From Hormiphora californensis (Eukaryota; Ctenophora; Tentaculata; Cydippida; Pleurobrachiidae), in assembly GCA_020137815.1 (NCBI GenBank), contig CM035355.1, positions 6,429,097 through 6,493,096 of the forward strand: DNA of 64,000 nt. Reading direction: 5' to 3'. This document shows positions 15,457-28,200 of the stretch, one piece after another (the stretch's first letter is position 1; each line of letters starts with the position of its first letter). Both the position numbers and the translations under genes were made by a program. The notes beneath the pieces were generated by a model. That model was given only the letters and a program-made list of their open reading frames with translations, was not told where the DNA came from and did not search any database.

Positions 15457-17604
15457 GTTTTGGAAGCGGGTGTAGTATTCCTTAGTATCGATCCCTTCCA
15501 CGTTCTTCATATTGTGAGAGGCGATGAAGGACTTCACTCCCCGTTCAACGTTAGAAAACTTGCGAAATTGTTTGTGGACTGTTTTCAGGCCGCATTTTGG
15601 AAGTCTCTCAAGGTAGTCACAACCAGAGATTATACACATTTGCCTGCGAGATGGGCATTTGTTTTCCTTGTGTTTCTAACACTGTTACTGGGGGGAAAAA
15701 AGAAAGGAAAAATAGAGGTAATGGAGTTTTGGGTACAGGAGAAATGAAGGGGGAAAGGGAGAGAGATTGGAAGGAGAGGGAAGGGGTAAAGGGGGAGTTT
15801 GGCCTCCCCTCCCTTTTCCCTTTTTGGGGGCCCCCCCTCTGCGTCGCTTCTCCGTTCCTTCCTCTTCTCGTCTCGCCCCTTTTCCCCCCCTCCCCTCTCC
15901 TCCTCCCGCTCCTTCCTCTCTTCTCCCGCCTTCCCTCTCTCTTGTTTGGCCCTTTCTTTTTCTCTTTTAAAAAGACTTGCCAAAAACCCTGAAACAACCC
16001 GGGGGGCCCCCTTTCCCCCTCTAATCTCTCTCCTTTCTCTCTCCCTTCCTTTTTTATACCCCTTTTCCTCATATGGGGACGTGGGACTATTTTGAAATCA
16101 TTTCCATAACTACCACCGACACCCCAGTTCTTCATCTACCATGGTCCATGTCTCTCTTATTATACAACACTTTGACTAACAGTACATGGTGGCGGTGTGC
16201 CAAAAATATCATTTTTAAAAATTGGTAGAATGGAATTCATGTAACTGCCCCCCCCCCCTCCCCATTGTCCATACAAAGCTGGAAGCAAACATTACCTGAA
16301 CTTATCAAATACTCCCCCCCAAATCTTGCCCTCCTGGTCTTCCCGGTCCCCAGGTTTTTTTTCTCCTTCGCACCAGTCCTCCCAATGGCCTTTTCTTTTA
16401 GGGGGGGAGTTTACTACCTTATTTATAATTTGGAGATTTTAATTGAAATTTAAAGAAAAACCCCAATAACCCTAAAAAACCCCCCGACTATATAATCGCC
16501 CCGGTCCCATCTCTCTCCATTAGAGGAACTCACCTGACAGCCAAAAGGAATGAGATCGCTGTCTTCAGTTATTGCCAGGTCTGCTATTCCTTCATTGACA
16601 AGATAGGTCAACTGGGCATCTGCTTCAAAGGGAGACACTACAACTGGAACACCCAATTCGTAGCAGCATTTTATGACCTGGGAGTGGGTAAATTCGTTAT
16701 GCCCCGTTATTATTGTGAATACCCAGATTGCAGGAACCGACCGAATCAGGAAATACTGGCCCCTGATTGGCTGATAACCAGTCACGTGACCTAAATAACG
16801 AGTTCTGATTGGTTGTTTACTTGTTTCGGTCGGTTCCTGCCAGATTGAGAATTTAGAAACCAAATAATAACCGTTCCCTAGTATGAGATGTGTCCCAGAG
16901 ATCGTGCTTCTACATACCTGTTGTACCATCTCAGTGGTGATCATAATACTCCTCTGAAAGGCCTCTGCAGCTGCCGTCCTATTCCCCTCCGCTAATAGTT
17001 GCCTTCCTCGCTCCAAGTTTTCCTGAAACGTTGTTGCAATAAACTCTTGCGTATGATATCCCCTCACTTCTCTCCCTCCTGTGCACTACTCTCTCGCGGT
17101 ATCGCACGCAACGTCTAGCTCGCGATGGGGGCGAGTGAAAAAACAAAATAGGCCCCTTTTATTTAGCAACAAGTTAGATGAACTAAATTCTCAACGAACC
17201 TCTCGAGTTTCCCGCCGTTTGGTTTGTGTTCCACGCTTGCTGGGTGCACTGCACCCATCGAACACCATGATGGGTAACATCTTGTGGAACTGGAGGAGTT
17301 TAATCCGCTTTGCTATGTAGTTAACATACTTATCAGTCGCCTGGCCTGTTGGAGATCGTGTTATTAAAATGATCAAGTTTTTAAACTAGAAATTCAGAGA
17401 ATTTTTTCTCAGTTCTCATTTTCTCAAACAGTGAAAAGCCGAGCTAAACAATTACAAACCTGTTGCAAGTTCAAATGCACACGAGAAGGCTCCTTTATGC
17501 AGCCAACATGAGGTATCTACAGCAACCACAGCTCCCTTATACTGGGACAAGTGGGCCTTCCGGTGAAGGTTGCTTAGGAACGGGAGGAGTCCTTGGATAC
17601 CCAT
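15457..17604 (-). CDS. EXO1: exonuclease 1 (5'-3' DNA exonuclease / flap endonuclease), N-terminal part
   Basis: The readable exons are 17604-17460, 17345-17200, 17022-16918, 16677-16534 and 15643-15457. The product begins [20 protein letters not shown], the diagnostic start of the EXO1 branch of the FEN1/XPG nucleases, which act in mismatch repair and end resection. The metal-binding acids are all present: VAVDTSCW (exon 1), [11 protein letters not shown] (exon 2), [11 protein letters not shown] and [12 protein letters not shown] (exon 4), and ISGCDYL (exon 5). One exon of about 35-40 residues between FGCQ and [11 protein letters not shown] is missing; phases require it to be 3n+2. It should lie in 15690-16460, which is of doubtful quality. 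Sequence after the FQN/GTAGGT donor at 15457 was not found; the block at 11625-12083 is a candidate tail. The start lies 6 nt after an acceptor-like gaactag. Confidence 0.9.
15690..16460. other. sequence of doubtful quality inside EXO1
   Basis: The stretch is a patchwork of homopolymer runs (Gs, Cs, As, Ts) with C runs near 16250 and 16315. It covers the position where one internal EXO1 exon must be. All long ORFs in it, on both strands, are compositional. Confidence 0.55.
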
Positions 17605-17867
17605 GGAAACCTAGTTCAGTAGAAATATCGTGTTATAGGGTCCTAGTTCAGAAGAGATGTTAGAGGATCGAGGATAGGCGTAGGAGGAGAGTAGATAGGG
17701 GATAGGAGTAGGGGTAACATTAAATCCAAATAAAAAGATGTCATGGTTGTATCTCAAATGATTCACAATAAGTTATAAAACTCTCTCCCTCGAACAACAC
17801 TATGCTTCACAGCCCAAACTAAGCGAATAAAAGTTCAGTCACCGAATTCCTATCAAAAGATCTGTAA

Positions 17868-18105
17868 TCAATCTTCAAATATATCCTCTTCATCGCCCAA
17901 CAAATCGTCCATTTCAGGATCAATACCCTTCTCAACCAGAACATCGTGAACCATGTCTTGTGTCTCAGAGATCTGGAACCCCAACAGCGCCTCCAATTTC
18001 AGGGTCTCTTTCAGAGTCTCATCTACAGAGACGGGTGTTTCTATCACTTTATCACACTCTAGAATCTGAAATTGAAGATGGTTGACATTCAGCTTGATAT
18101 GGGGT

Positions 18106-18137
<32 letters not shown>

Positions 18138-18141
18138 TAGA

Positions 18142-18184
<43 letters not shown>

Positions 18185-19084
18185 TCTAAGCGTTTATGAG
18201 AGTTAGAAAGTTGCTCACAACAACGTCTTACCAAATGAAGCAATCGCTTCAACTCCACGCCAAATTGTGAGTCAATTTCCTCCTCAGGGGTATTCAAAAG
18301 GTACGCATCAAGTCCCCCGCACTCCGCTATACGGGTTACAGCGTAATCAGTGGTTCCAATATGGTACGATTCACCTGTAATCTGAGACGAAACGTGATCA
18401 GTTCAGATTACACCCCGGCGTGTGTGAGTGGGACTTCAATCCCCGCTCTAGACATGCGAGAGTGCGCGCGCGTCGTTTCGCGCTGAGATCCAGAATGGCG
18501 TGTCCTCGCGCGTGCGGTGAACAAACAGGAGCAAGTGTGACAGAGTCTTGGGACACAAGTTTCCACCCAGCTACCACCAAAATCAATCATATAAAAGTGG
18601 TCCTGATGACTGATCATGGCTTGTTACCCCTTCAAACTTGTACCTACCTCAGAGCGAAGTGTTCGCTTATCGTTGAATCCTTCAGGAACATACGGGACCA
18701 CAGGGTAGAAACTTACACTGTGGGACACGGTGGTTTATTAGAAACACTCCAGAAACACTCTGTATCAATACGTGTTTCACCTTCCTACCAAGCTAGGCCA
18801 TAGTTGAAACGAGAACTGCCCAACTGCACAGATATAAAATGCTATGTGAGCTACACAAGTTGAAACGAGATCTAAACTTACTAAGAAGCAGCCCTCCAAT
18901 TCCCGAAAGGGATCTCCTTGTGAAACAGTCCCTTCTCTCCTTCTATCACTTGAAAGTCACCCGGCCAGGTCCTAACTCTCGTCTTGTGAAAGGGGAGTGA
19001 TTTGGGAACTTTAATCTCGGGTCGGCCGTCAGATAATAGTCGGTGGTGAGGTTGACAACATCGTGTTAATCTCCGACACAACAT
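17868..19084 (-). CDS. MRPL28: mitochondrial large-subunit ribosomal protein bL28m
   Basis: A complete model of four exons (19084-18882, 18717-18648, 18381-18232, 18065-17868), phases 2/0/0, encodes 206 residues. It is recognised by similarity to animal MRPL28. The N-terminal half has the L28-type GLFHKEIPFGN and then PYVPEGFNDKRTLRSE. The middle has LDAYLLNTPEEEIDSQFGVELKRL, given here as the pieces LDAYLLNTPEEEID and SQFGVELKRLL, aligning with the human LDFYILKTPKEDL and SKFGMDLKRG segment. The tail is acidic (DDLLGDEEDIFED). It would be imported to mitochondria and assemble in the 39S subunit. Intron 3 contains a GA microsatellite (18112-18182). The ATG follows an acceptor-like tatcttag by 4 nt. 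It lies 264 bp upstream of EXO1 and 207 bp downstream of TRAPPC3, all co-directional. Confidence 0.9.
18112..18182. repeat. (GA)n microsatellite in MRPL28 intron 3
   Basis: A GA tract with GATA interruptions, on the transcript a CT tract, inside the 166-bp third intron. On the transcript it lies upstream of the acceptor of the last exon and may simply serve as an extended polypyrimidine tract. Confidence 0.9.
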
Positions 19085-19290
19085 TGAGCTAAGATAGGAG
19101 TCAGGTTTAGTATGGGGTTTCTCTGTTTTTACCCTCCTTTTGGTGAGAGAGAAAGATAAAGTAGTGAGGGAAAACAGACATTTTGTACACCACTTTATAG
19201 GGTTGAAAGAAGGGGTTAAATTATCAATTATATCTGAAATCTCAAAATACACAAACACACAGACAGTCATTCAAACACACAGCCCTCCCT

Positions 19291-21817
19291 TTAATCCTCC
19301 CCGGCGGGCAGTGAATCTTCCAGGATTTTTACAAATTTGATCCTAATTTCTGTGGAATCATTGCCACGCAGGGTGTCCCCGACAAACGAACATTTAACGT
19401 CCATCTGGACCATCTCTAGAGCACCCCTTATCACCCCACAAATTATGTTGCTGTACCTGGGAAGGAGTGTTGTCGTGGGAACGGGTGTTGTCATTGAAAC
19501 AGGGAGTGTTGTCATGGAAACGGGGAGATACTAAACTTACCACAAAGTATCTTGACAGTTAGGAGGTAGTTCAACGTATTCAGCAAGGGGATTTTCAGTA
19601 ATGACGAGGGAAAATTCATCTTTTGCGGCGGTCCAGTTTTTAATCTCCGGTACAATACCTGAAGAAGGGCTGTGATAAAACAAGAAAAACACCCCACATG
19701 GAAACAAACCCATGAAAAACTATCAAACATCAAACAAACAAACATGACAAACAAACATGATACACCACAAACGGGGGAGTTGACACTCGACCGATATTGA
19801 CCTTATTTAGGTGCCGGCAGGCACCTCCGACCCGAAGAAAACAGCAAAAAACGAAAAAAAGAAAAAAAAATTTTTGCCCCTGCACAAAAACCCAAAAATG
19901 CCGGCCCTATTAAGAACAAAGAAAGGTCTTTTTTTTGGGGGGGGGGGGGGGGGGGGCAAAAAACATGTCAACGATTGTGGCCACACCGTTTGAGATATCG
20001 ACTTGAAATTTTGTAGGCATGTTCTTGTAGTATTCCTTTGTGTCATGACGTTGGCGGATTTTTGAATTTTTAATTAATTAATTAATTATAGGTAATTAAA
20101 AACGGTGCAAGGGCACCGTGCCCCTGCACATTGCGTGTTCTGTCCCTTGCACCGCGCCCCTGCACCAAATTCTATTTTCCGTTCTGCTTAAAATATCGAC
20201 TTGAAACTTTGTAGGAATGTTCTTCAATCATAAAAGATGATGTTCGAAAAGTGGGAATAGTCAAAATTAATTAATTAGTTAGTTAGAGCCGTGCAAAAAA
20301 TGGAATTTGGTGCAGGGGCAGGCAATGTGCAAGGGCAAATGGTTCAGGGGCTGCCCTTGCACCAATTTTATGATCGAACTGTGTCCACACCGTTTAATAT
20401 TTTGACACGAAACTTTCTATGCATGTTCTAGTAGCATAACTACGAGTACTAGAAGAGCCGTATGATTAATATATCAATTAGGTAATTAATTATAGGCAAA
20501 TTAATTAAAATTTGCCCCTGCACAATTTGTGCAAATTTCCCCTGAACATGTGCCCTTGCACCATTTTGTTTGCCCCTGCACATTTTTTGCAACTTTGATA
20601 TTCAAACTGTGGCCACACCGTTTGAAATTTCGAAATGAAACTTTGCATGTATGTTCTAGTAGTATAACTACGAGTCATAACGGAGCCGGATTTTTGATTT
20701 TCTAATTAATTAATTAATTATAATAAATTAAAACTTTTGCCCCTGCACCAATTTGCCCCTGCACAATTTTGGCAAATTTGATATTCAAACTTTGAGCCTT
20801 TGTGAAAGTAATGAAAATTATTTATTTCAGGTTATGATGAACAATAAGCTATAAAAACGCCCCTTTTTATTACACAAGCCTGTGCTTGGTATCGAAGACA
20901 CCTCACACTCTGTCGCCGGGCGACCTTCGCGTGCACACGCTGGCAAGGGGTAACTTCGTAACCAAAGCCTGTGCATTGTGCATAATGAAATGGATAAATT
21001 TTCATCCAGTTGCTGGCGATAGAACTCGATAGAGTTCGATTGATTTACCATGACAACGGAGTTGGTTACCATACTAACCAGAGAATTCGTTGTAAAATAG
21101 TCCTTTCTTGCTATAAACTCGGCCTTTAGATAGAAAATTGATTTTATTCTACTCGCACTAATGCAAGGGCATTTCACAGTTTGGTGCCGTTATTTTTGTC
21201 TCTATTTTTAATAGGATTTTGGGATTAGACTGAAAGTATGGGATCATTTGAGAAGTAGTGAAGATTTGAAACATGTTAGCAACTTGCCGGTTCGACAAAC
21301 TAAACCCATATGATTCCAACTTCGGGTCGGACGAGGGGAAGCTTGCCTTTTGCGAACATATAATACACCCCAAACATGACAAGTAAACAAACAAAGAACA
21401 TTCAACAATTACTAACCAAGGAACATTTTAAATCCCTGTTTACAGAGAATATCAGCAACTTCCTCCAGCGTGGTACATCGTGTGACACTGGGGGTATGCG
21501 CCAGGAAATCATCAATCAGCCGAACCCCAATATTATACCCCATAGACTCAAGTTGTTTATTTACCTGGTGGTGGTTGGGAGTTAGCCAGGAATTGTCCTA
21601 CTCAAACTCTCAGAAAAGGGCTTTGGATGAAACTTTTTCGAGTCACAAAAGCCAGAAAAAGGATTGGATTAAGTGAAATTTAATCATGATGCATTGTAAC
21701 TACCTCTTCAGGATTTTCAAAGTCCTTGAGTAGTTGTGCAACCATACACCCGTATGTGAGACTGAACAGCTCCGAAGAGACCCGCTTTGGGTCAACAGCA
21801 CCACGACCCCTGGACAT
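19291..21817 (-). CDS. TRAPPC3: TRAPP complex subunit 3 (Bet3)
   Basis: A complete four-exon model (21817-21704, 21564-21417, 19658-19541, 19456-19291) encodes 181 residues, the size of human TRAPPC3 (180). It begins [20 protein letters not shown]. It contains the Bet3 signatures [16 protein letters not shown] in exon 2, [13 protein letters not shown] and [10 protein letters not shown] in exon 3, and [15 protein letters not shown] and FVGDTLRG in exon 4, ending [10 protein letters not shown]. Bet3 is a core subunit of the TRAPP tethering complexes and GEFs in ER-Golgi transport. The acylated Cys of Bet3 is present as [12 protein letters not shown]. Splice phases 0/1/2 agree throughout. Intron 2 is 1.76 kb, long for this region, and is filled by degenerate tandem repeats. 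The ATG follows ttgtatag by 3 nt. Confidence 0.95.
19975..20790. repeat. degenerate ~210-bp tandem repeat in TRAPPC3 intron 2
   Basis: Four diverged copies start near 19978, 20170, 20383 and 20607. Each has a (tgtggcc)acaccgttt..gaaact block, then ttctagtagtataactac.., then an AT-rich taattaattaatta stretch, then short gcccctgcac repeats. A G(18) homopolymer lies just before it at 19938-19956. Not coding. Confidence 0.75.
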
Positions 21818-22206
21818 TATCTATACAAGAAGGAAAGGGAGAGAGAAATATCGAAGGAGATGGAGGATGAAAGATAGAGACAAGTGGGATAAGTATCACA
21901 TCCTAGAGGGTATAGGTATCATCCAGTAACAAATTTACACGGGCTGAGAAAAAGCGTGTGGGTTCACCATGAAAATAAAAAACTCGGAGGGTTAAAATCA
22001 GCAGGGGTTAACAAATCAAGAAAAAAACATTTATAAATTAGAAAAAACCTTTCCCTCTCTAGACCCAATCATAGCAACAATGCCAGGCACAACACCTAAC
22101 CTCCATTTTATGGCCAAATCTTAGACATCCACTGCCCTGATGTTAACAGTCGGTTTGTGAGAGAGGGAGAGGAGAGTAGCCACTAGTCAAGTGTTACAGG
22201 GTGCTA

Positions 22207-25200
22207 CTAAAAAAACGTCTCCCTCCTTGGAGGCGTCGGAGAGGACATAGGCGTGACACTCCTACTCAGAATCTTCTGGATCTTCTTCAACCTTTCCAAC
22301 CAATTGCAGCTGTACGCCATTGTCCCAGTCACTGTTAGTCCATTACTCACTTGGCAGAGATGGTTGGCATTCACCGCCATCTGTCTAACCAGGCCCGCTA
22401 GAGAGCTGTTGCTCACCAGCAGCCCACTGTGCGGTTTCAGGTCTGACAGTTTGGTGGTTTTGTGACTCTCTAACTTGACAAGATTCATGCTGTTTGGTTG
22501 AGGTTCAATAATCACATCACACAGATTCAACTGACCCTTGATTGTTCCTTGTTTGTACGGCTGGCCACTGTCATTGTACACAATCGTCACAAAGTTGTTC
22601 CCTATGTGCCGTTTCTTGTTGGTGCTCGTTGGATCCGTTTCATTTTGTGGCATGAGCGTGGCCACATGAAATATAACCTGGGTCGTTTTATCCCTCCAGC
22701 TAATGGCATAATCCCCATCATGACCACTGGTATCCAACCCTCCCACGTACACAGTACTCTGATCACATTTACTCAGCCATATCATATCCCCCAGCTCCTT
22801 GACAAACTCAACATACCGGGTACTGCCGTACGTGTTCCTCAGGATCTTCACCTCGTTCGTCTGAGATGGACCCACGTACAACACTCCAATCTTGTGGGTA
22901 TTGGAGACCAGTATCCGGTCAAGGGCTCGAAGGGACCGGGAGAGGTCCTCTGTATCCGGCATTAGGATTGGCATGGTTTCCATGTTGGCTGTGATGAGGG
23001 GGTAAACTTGCCGGAAGATGAAGGATGGATCAATGTCATGATGGCCACCGTCCTCCCCTCCAACAGAGAATTTGGAGCCGTTAATTTCCGCACTGGATGA
23101 AGTTCGGGAGTTTCCAGGGTAACGGGGTGATGAAAGGGGTGATGAGGTGGAGGAGTCCCGTGATGTTTCATCTCCACCCTCATCCCCCGCACCATGAGCA
23201 AGGGTTGTGGAGGGGGTAGCGGTGGAAGATGAGGTGGCAGTTTGTTCGGATATCCCATTTTGTTTTGCGTACTTGAAAAGGGATGGTTTGTGGAGTAGAC
23301 CCTCCCCTCGAGCGGCTGATTCCTTATCACCGAACTTCTGGCAGATGTTCACAGTCATGGCTGACTTCTGCTCCTCGAAAGATCCACTGACCGTATCACG
23401 TAGCGAGTCTGCGGATATCCCCAAATCACTGTGGGATCTTGGCCTCACTTCAATCCCCGTTGTTGGTGTCATTTCATCGGCCTGTGGTGTACTAAGCCTT
23501 CGTTTCCGTTGAGCAACACCTCCGTGTTTTAACGAACCTGCCAGTTGTTCCAGCCGGGAGTCACTGTAATCAGACCTGATATCACGTATCAGTAGCTGAG
23601 AGAGATCATCATCAAACAGTGATGTGATCTGATGACAATCACCCCCAACTCGTGCATCCAAACTGACAAAATGACATTTATTCTGCAATCTTATCACCAT
23701 ACTACTGTTACTAGTAGGAGTCCTGACCTCCAACCTTGCATAATCCTTACACCAGCACCCACACGCTGGCGTGAGCACCTTTGCAACGTGATCCGTACTA
23801 CTCCCACCAATGGGGATACCTGACCCATACTCCTGACTTGTCTCTGGACTAGAATTAAAGGACCGCTCACCCACCAGAGCCTGGATCATATCACACCTAT
23901 CACATTGTCCGCCATCTGAGACACCGGCACAGGAGAGAGTCGTAGTGATTGTTATCAGGGTATTCCGAACAACCCAAGTTTTCGTCTTGCCGTTATTGAA
24001 CAAAAACTCAATCTGTGATGATTTTTTGATGATGTTACATCTCCCAGAGAACATCCACCTCTCAAGGAGATCCTCAGTAACGTCTATCAGTTGATGATGA
24101 GCTGATATCTTTCCCTCGTCCTTGTTGATCGAGTCTGTGGAGGGAACCTTTCTAAAATTGGCACGTGCACTCGCCACCGAGCTGTGCCGACCGAAATCAC
24201 CCGATTTGGGCCGCAAACCCCGGGAATCCTTCGACTCGGTGGAGATCTTTCTCCGTTCTTTGTTAGGTGGATCCGGGTGGCAACTCTCGGCACGAGGTTT
24301 TCGCTGTTCAGCACTTTTAACCGCGCTCCTCAGCTGACTAAGAATATAATCCTTGAAAGCGGGCCGGTGCTTGTAATGACACCTCACGTACCAGTTGCAC
24401 ACAACCACGTGTGCAAAATGGATCACGTACACATCGTATTTCACTGGGTCTGTGTATGGGAGAATGACGCTGATAACAACTTTGTACTCTTCCTCTGTAA
24501 AATCCCGGTATAGTAAGGGGTTGAGGGAGACGACCGATAGGAAGGAGAGAGTGGCTATAGCCAGATGTCGGCCCGCTGCTATCTGGGCTATGTTCCTGAT
24601 TATGTTATAGATAAAGCTCGGTTTGACTAGTGGCGTCATTTCCATGGTTGCTATGATAAGCCCCTCAATACAAATCTTTGTAGCGTTCTTGTCAGTCAGA
24701 CCGGATATGAGGGATTTTAGGATCTTTCGAGCACCATCGCAACTCCCACATACTTTGTATAGTTGAGCTTGGTATGGAATCAGTCGGACCAAAACCTGAA
24801 AAAATGTAACATAGCAAAGTTTAGAATTATATAAGGATGGATTTACAATAATTTCTGAGTCTCTTTAATGCTACCGTTCGTTCACGGAGACAGTACGGAC
24901 ACTTCAGTAAACATTTGCACATACCGGATATATTTTGACTTTCACATCCGAGATAGTGAAATCCTTGTGACTATGTCTCAGCTCCATAAGCCGGGTGGGA
25001 TCCCCCAGGAGACCCAACAGCTGCCCTGTCACCGTGTCTACACTGGTCATAGTTTGGAAGTTAGCGTTACAGAATCTCTTCTTCATTATGGAGAGGGTGA
25101 CTTCCAGCACCTTCCAGTCTTCCTCCTGCGGGAGATATATTTGGTTACCTAGTGAAATATAACAATACTTATGGGAGTTGCGTTTTAGCCTCTTAGAAAA

Positions 25201-28200
25201 ACAAGGTACGAGTGAGAAATTAGATATTTTGCTATGTTTCCATTATAACTACCAAATAACTAACCTTGCTAAGACAATGGTACAATAAATGCTCCACGTG
25301 ATTGTATGGCAGGTTAGACACCACAAATTCATCCTCATCAGCAGGTACCTCAGGTATAGGTAGTTCCAGCTTGTCCGGTGTCACCTGTTTACAGTAGGGG
25401 GATTATGTTGGCACATGGAGAAAAAAGTAGGGGAGATTTGTGGAGTAGGGGAGATTTACTAGGACAACCCTTTCCCCCCCGAGTATCCCGGTAAATCGGG
25501 GCCCGACTGAGTAATAAGTACCTCTTGAGGCCGAAGGCAAACATCAGCAACGTTGACCCGTAAGAAAGGGCAGGTTACAAATCGTATTGCAGCGCAAGTG
25601 GCCGCCGCGGGTGGGAGGTATACAATAGTTTCCCCTTTCGATGACATGCTAATCCTCCATAGACACTCCAAAATCTGAGGGGGAGGGGGTGTAATAACAT
25701 GAAAAAAGAGCACTTTGGGATAAAATTTGTTCGTAAACAAACGATATAGAAGTAAATTTATGTTATGCAATTCAAAATTTACCCGTTGCCGAATTTTGGC
25801 AGTTGATACAAAGTAGGGTTTGAAAGCTGTCGAATAGAATCCAGTTGCCAACTTTACTAGTCCTTCAAAGAGGAATAGAGCATGACGGCTGGGGGGCTTG
25901 GAAACCTAAAATAGTAGATTGTAATTTGTAGAATATCAATCTGTATTGATGATCTATAAAAGAAACAGGAATTGAATATTTACGGATGATAATATGGTTG
26001 TACCTTGTTTATAAAAAGTTTAATAAGCTCATCACACAGTAGTATAGACTCGTTCTCATCCTTCTGCTGTACTACAACAGATACCACCTGGAGATGAAAA
26101 CCATTTAAATCATCTTGGGACCGGTAATCCAATCTGCATGATGTATGATTCTAAAACCATACTCATATAACTCTAACACCTTGAGTTACGGCTGACTCGA
26201 ACACCGAAATAATACAACCCTAACCCATATCCTATCCTATCCTAAACCCCCTCCTAAACTTTTCCACATCATCGTACCTTGAGTATAATATTGACGATGT
26301 TATAGAAGCACCTTGTTTTACACCGGTAGCATAACCATAGTAGAAACTGGACAGCTCGGTATCGGACCTGGCATGGGAGAGGGAATGATCACCATAGTAA
26401 CGCACACACAAACAAACAAACAAATAAACAAACAAACAAACAAACAAACGAACAAACAAACAAACAAACAAACAAACAAACAAACAAACAAACAAACAAA
26501 CAAACAAACAAACAAACAAACAAACAAACAAACAAACAAACAAACAAACAAATAAAGAAACTGACCTTAGGGTGGGGATCCAGATGGGTGTTAACCAGGG
26601 TCGGCAAGACTATCCTGTCCAACATTTCATCCTGAGCAGGGGGAGATGTAAATAAATCACAGTGCTAGGTAGCCACAGTATTATTCTCTAAATAAAACCC
26701 CATCATTAATTCTAATTCCCCGATAAACACCCTTTGTAACCCCAAATAACACGCCTCATTCCCCAATTAACACACCTCATAAACAATGATAAAGCGTATT
26801 CCCCGGCCCAATTAACATACCTCATTCCCACCCAATTAACACACCTCATAAAGCTCATAGAACTGCTCCACGACACCCCGACACTGCTCCAGTGCGTCCC
26901 TCCTCATCCACTCAGGTCTGTTTGGCCCATGGAAGTCTGCTAGAAACTGGGCCAGATTGTCAAGCCAGTTTAGCACACCAGGAACTATGAGACGCTCCTT
27001 TCGAACCATAAGAAAGTCAAATGACTCTTTCTGAAAATGAAAAAGAATCTCTTGGATTGGTCACTGCGCTGGCAAGCGCAAAGGTGACCATCCCCCCCCC
27101 CCCAGCCGCGCGTGCCAGAATGCAGTAATAACTTTTTTCAGTTTTTAGCCAAAAATGGCATTTTCCGACGCCCATAGCGAGGCCCCCACTGCACCGATCG
27201 GTCTGAAATTTGGTATACAGTGTTACATAGTATAGATCTACTGTAGTTTAAAAGGGCAAGTCTCTATCTCTTTTAGTTTTAGAGATATGGCATCGTGAAA
27301 AAAGCAATAAATGTCCCGGGTCTATGTATCTATGTATCTATCTATGTATCTATGTATCTATGGATAGACGCTGTTTTACCAAATTTATAATCGTTTTTGA
27401 GAGAAAACGACATAAGATAGACACTTCTCGTTTGTTGCATTCGAAAGATAATCGTTTGAATTGTGTAGACGAATAGTTTTCATGTTCTAGGTCCGACCAA
27501 AACGTCTTAACAAACTGTCATAAAGTTAAGACATTTTTCAAATAAACCAATTTTCTTTGAGCTCAATTTACACCCTGAAGACAGCTTCTGATTGAAAAAC
27601 GGAGACCACACTTAAACAGGATTTAAACAGGATTTAAACAATATACATCTATAATGGTACTTCATTGTCAGATGAAAAAGAAAGTTAAAGATGCTAAGGT
27701 GATTAAAGTTAAATTTAAGTTTTAAATCATTAGGCAAAAAACTTATGAAAGATAATCTCTATTATAATTTGGAGATGAACGTCGAAGTGGTCGTTCGTTC
27801 AGCGGTATCTAAGCGACAGGCTGCTCCTTCATAAAACGTTTTATAGGCCCATAGCTGTAAAGCTGCTATTCACACTTTTGGAACTTCCAGTGGAAGTTTG
27901 TTAATATTTCCGAATGAATTTTAACATGCCAGTCCCCATAGTTACCAATTCAGTTGTCATGGCAACCGTTTTATTGACGTTGAAAAGGGCAAAAAGAACC
28001 ACCCGGCGAAGCCGGGTGGGTTATCAAAAAGCCCTTACTTGAGGCGCACCCAATGGGTGCGCTAGTCTCTATTATAAGTTGGAGATGAACGACGTCGAAG
28101 TGATGGCCGTTCGTTAGGCGGTATCTAAGCGACATACTGCTCCTTCATAAAACACTTCAGTGTGTCCAAAGCTGTAAAGCTTCCATTTACACTTTTGGAA

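Noticed and set aside
15617..16135. Several Arg/Glu/Pro-rich ORFs on both strands
   Set aside because: Compositional frames in a homopolymer-rich, doubtful-quality block inside EXO1.
21158..21394. 78-codon minus-strand ORF inside TRAPPC3 intron 2 as a TRAPPC3 exon
   Set aside because: The Bet3 sequence is complete without it, and the flanking exon phases (1 to 1) join directly from 21417 to 19658.
22498..22965. 155-codon plus-strand ORF opposite TSC2
   Set aside because: It is the antisense shadow of the conserved RapGAP domain.
26232..26625. Phe-Val-Cys-Leu repeat ORFs
   Set aside because: Artefacts of the (CAAA)n tract in TSC2 intron 10; real TSC2 exons lie on either side.
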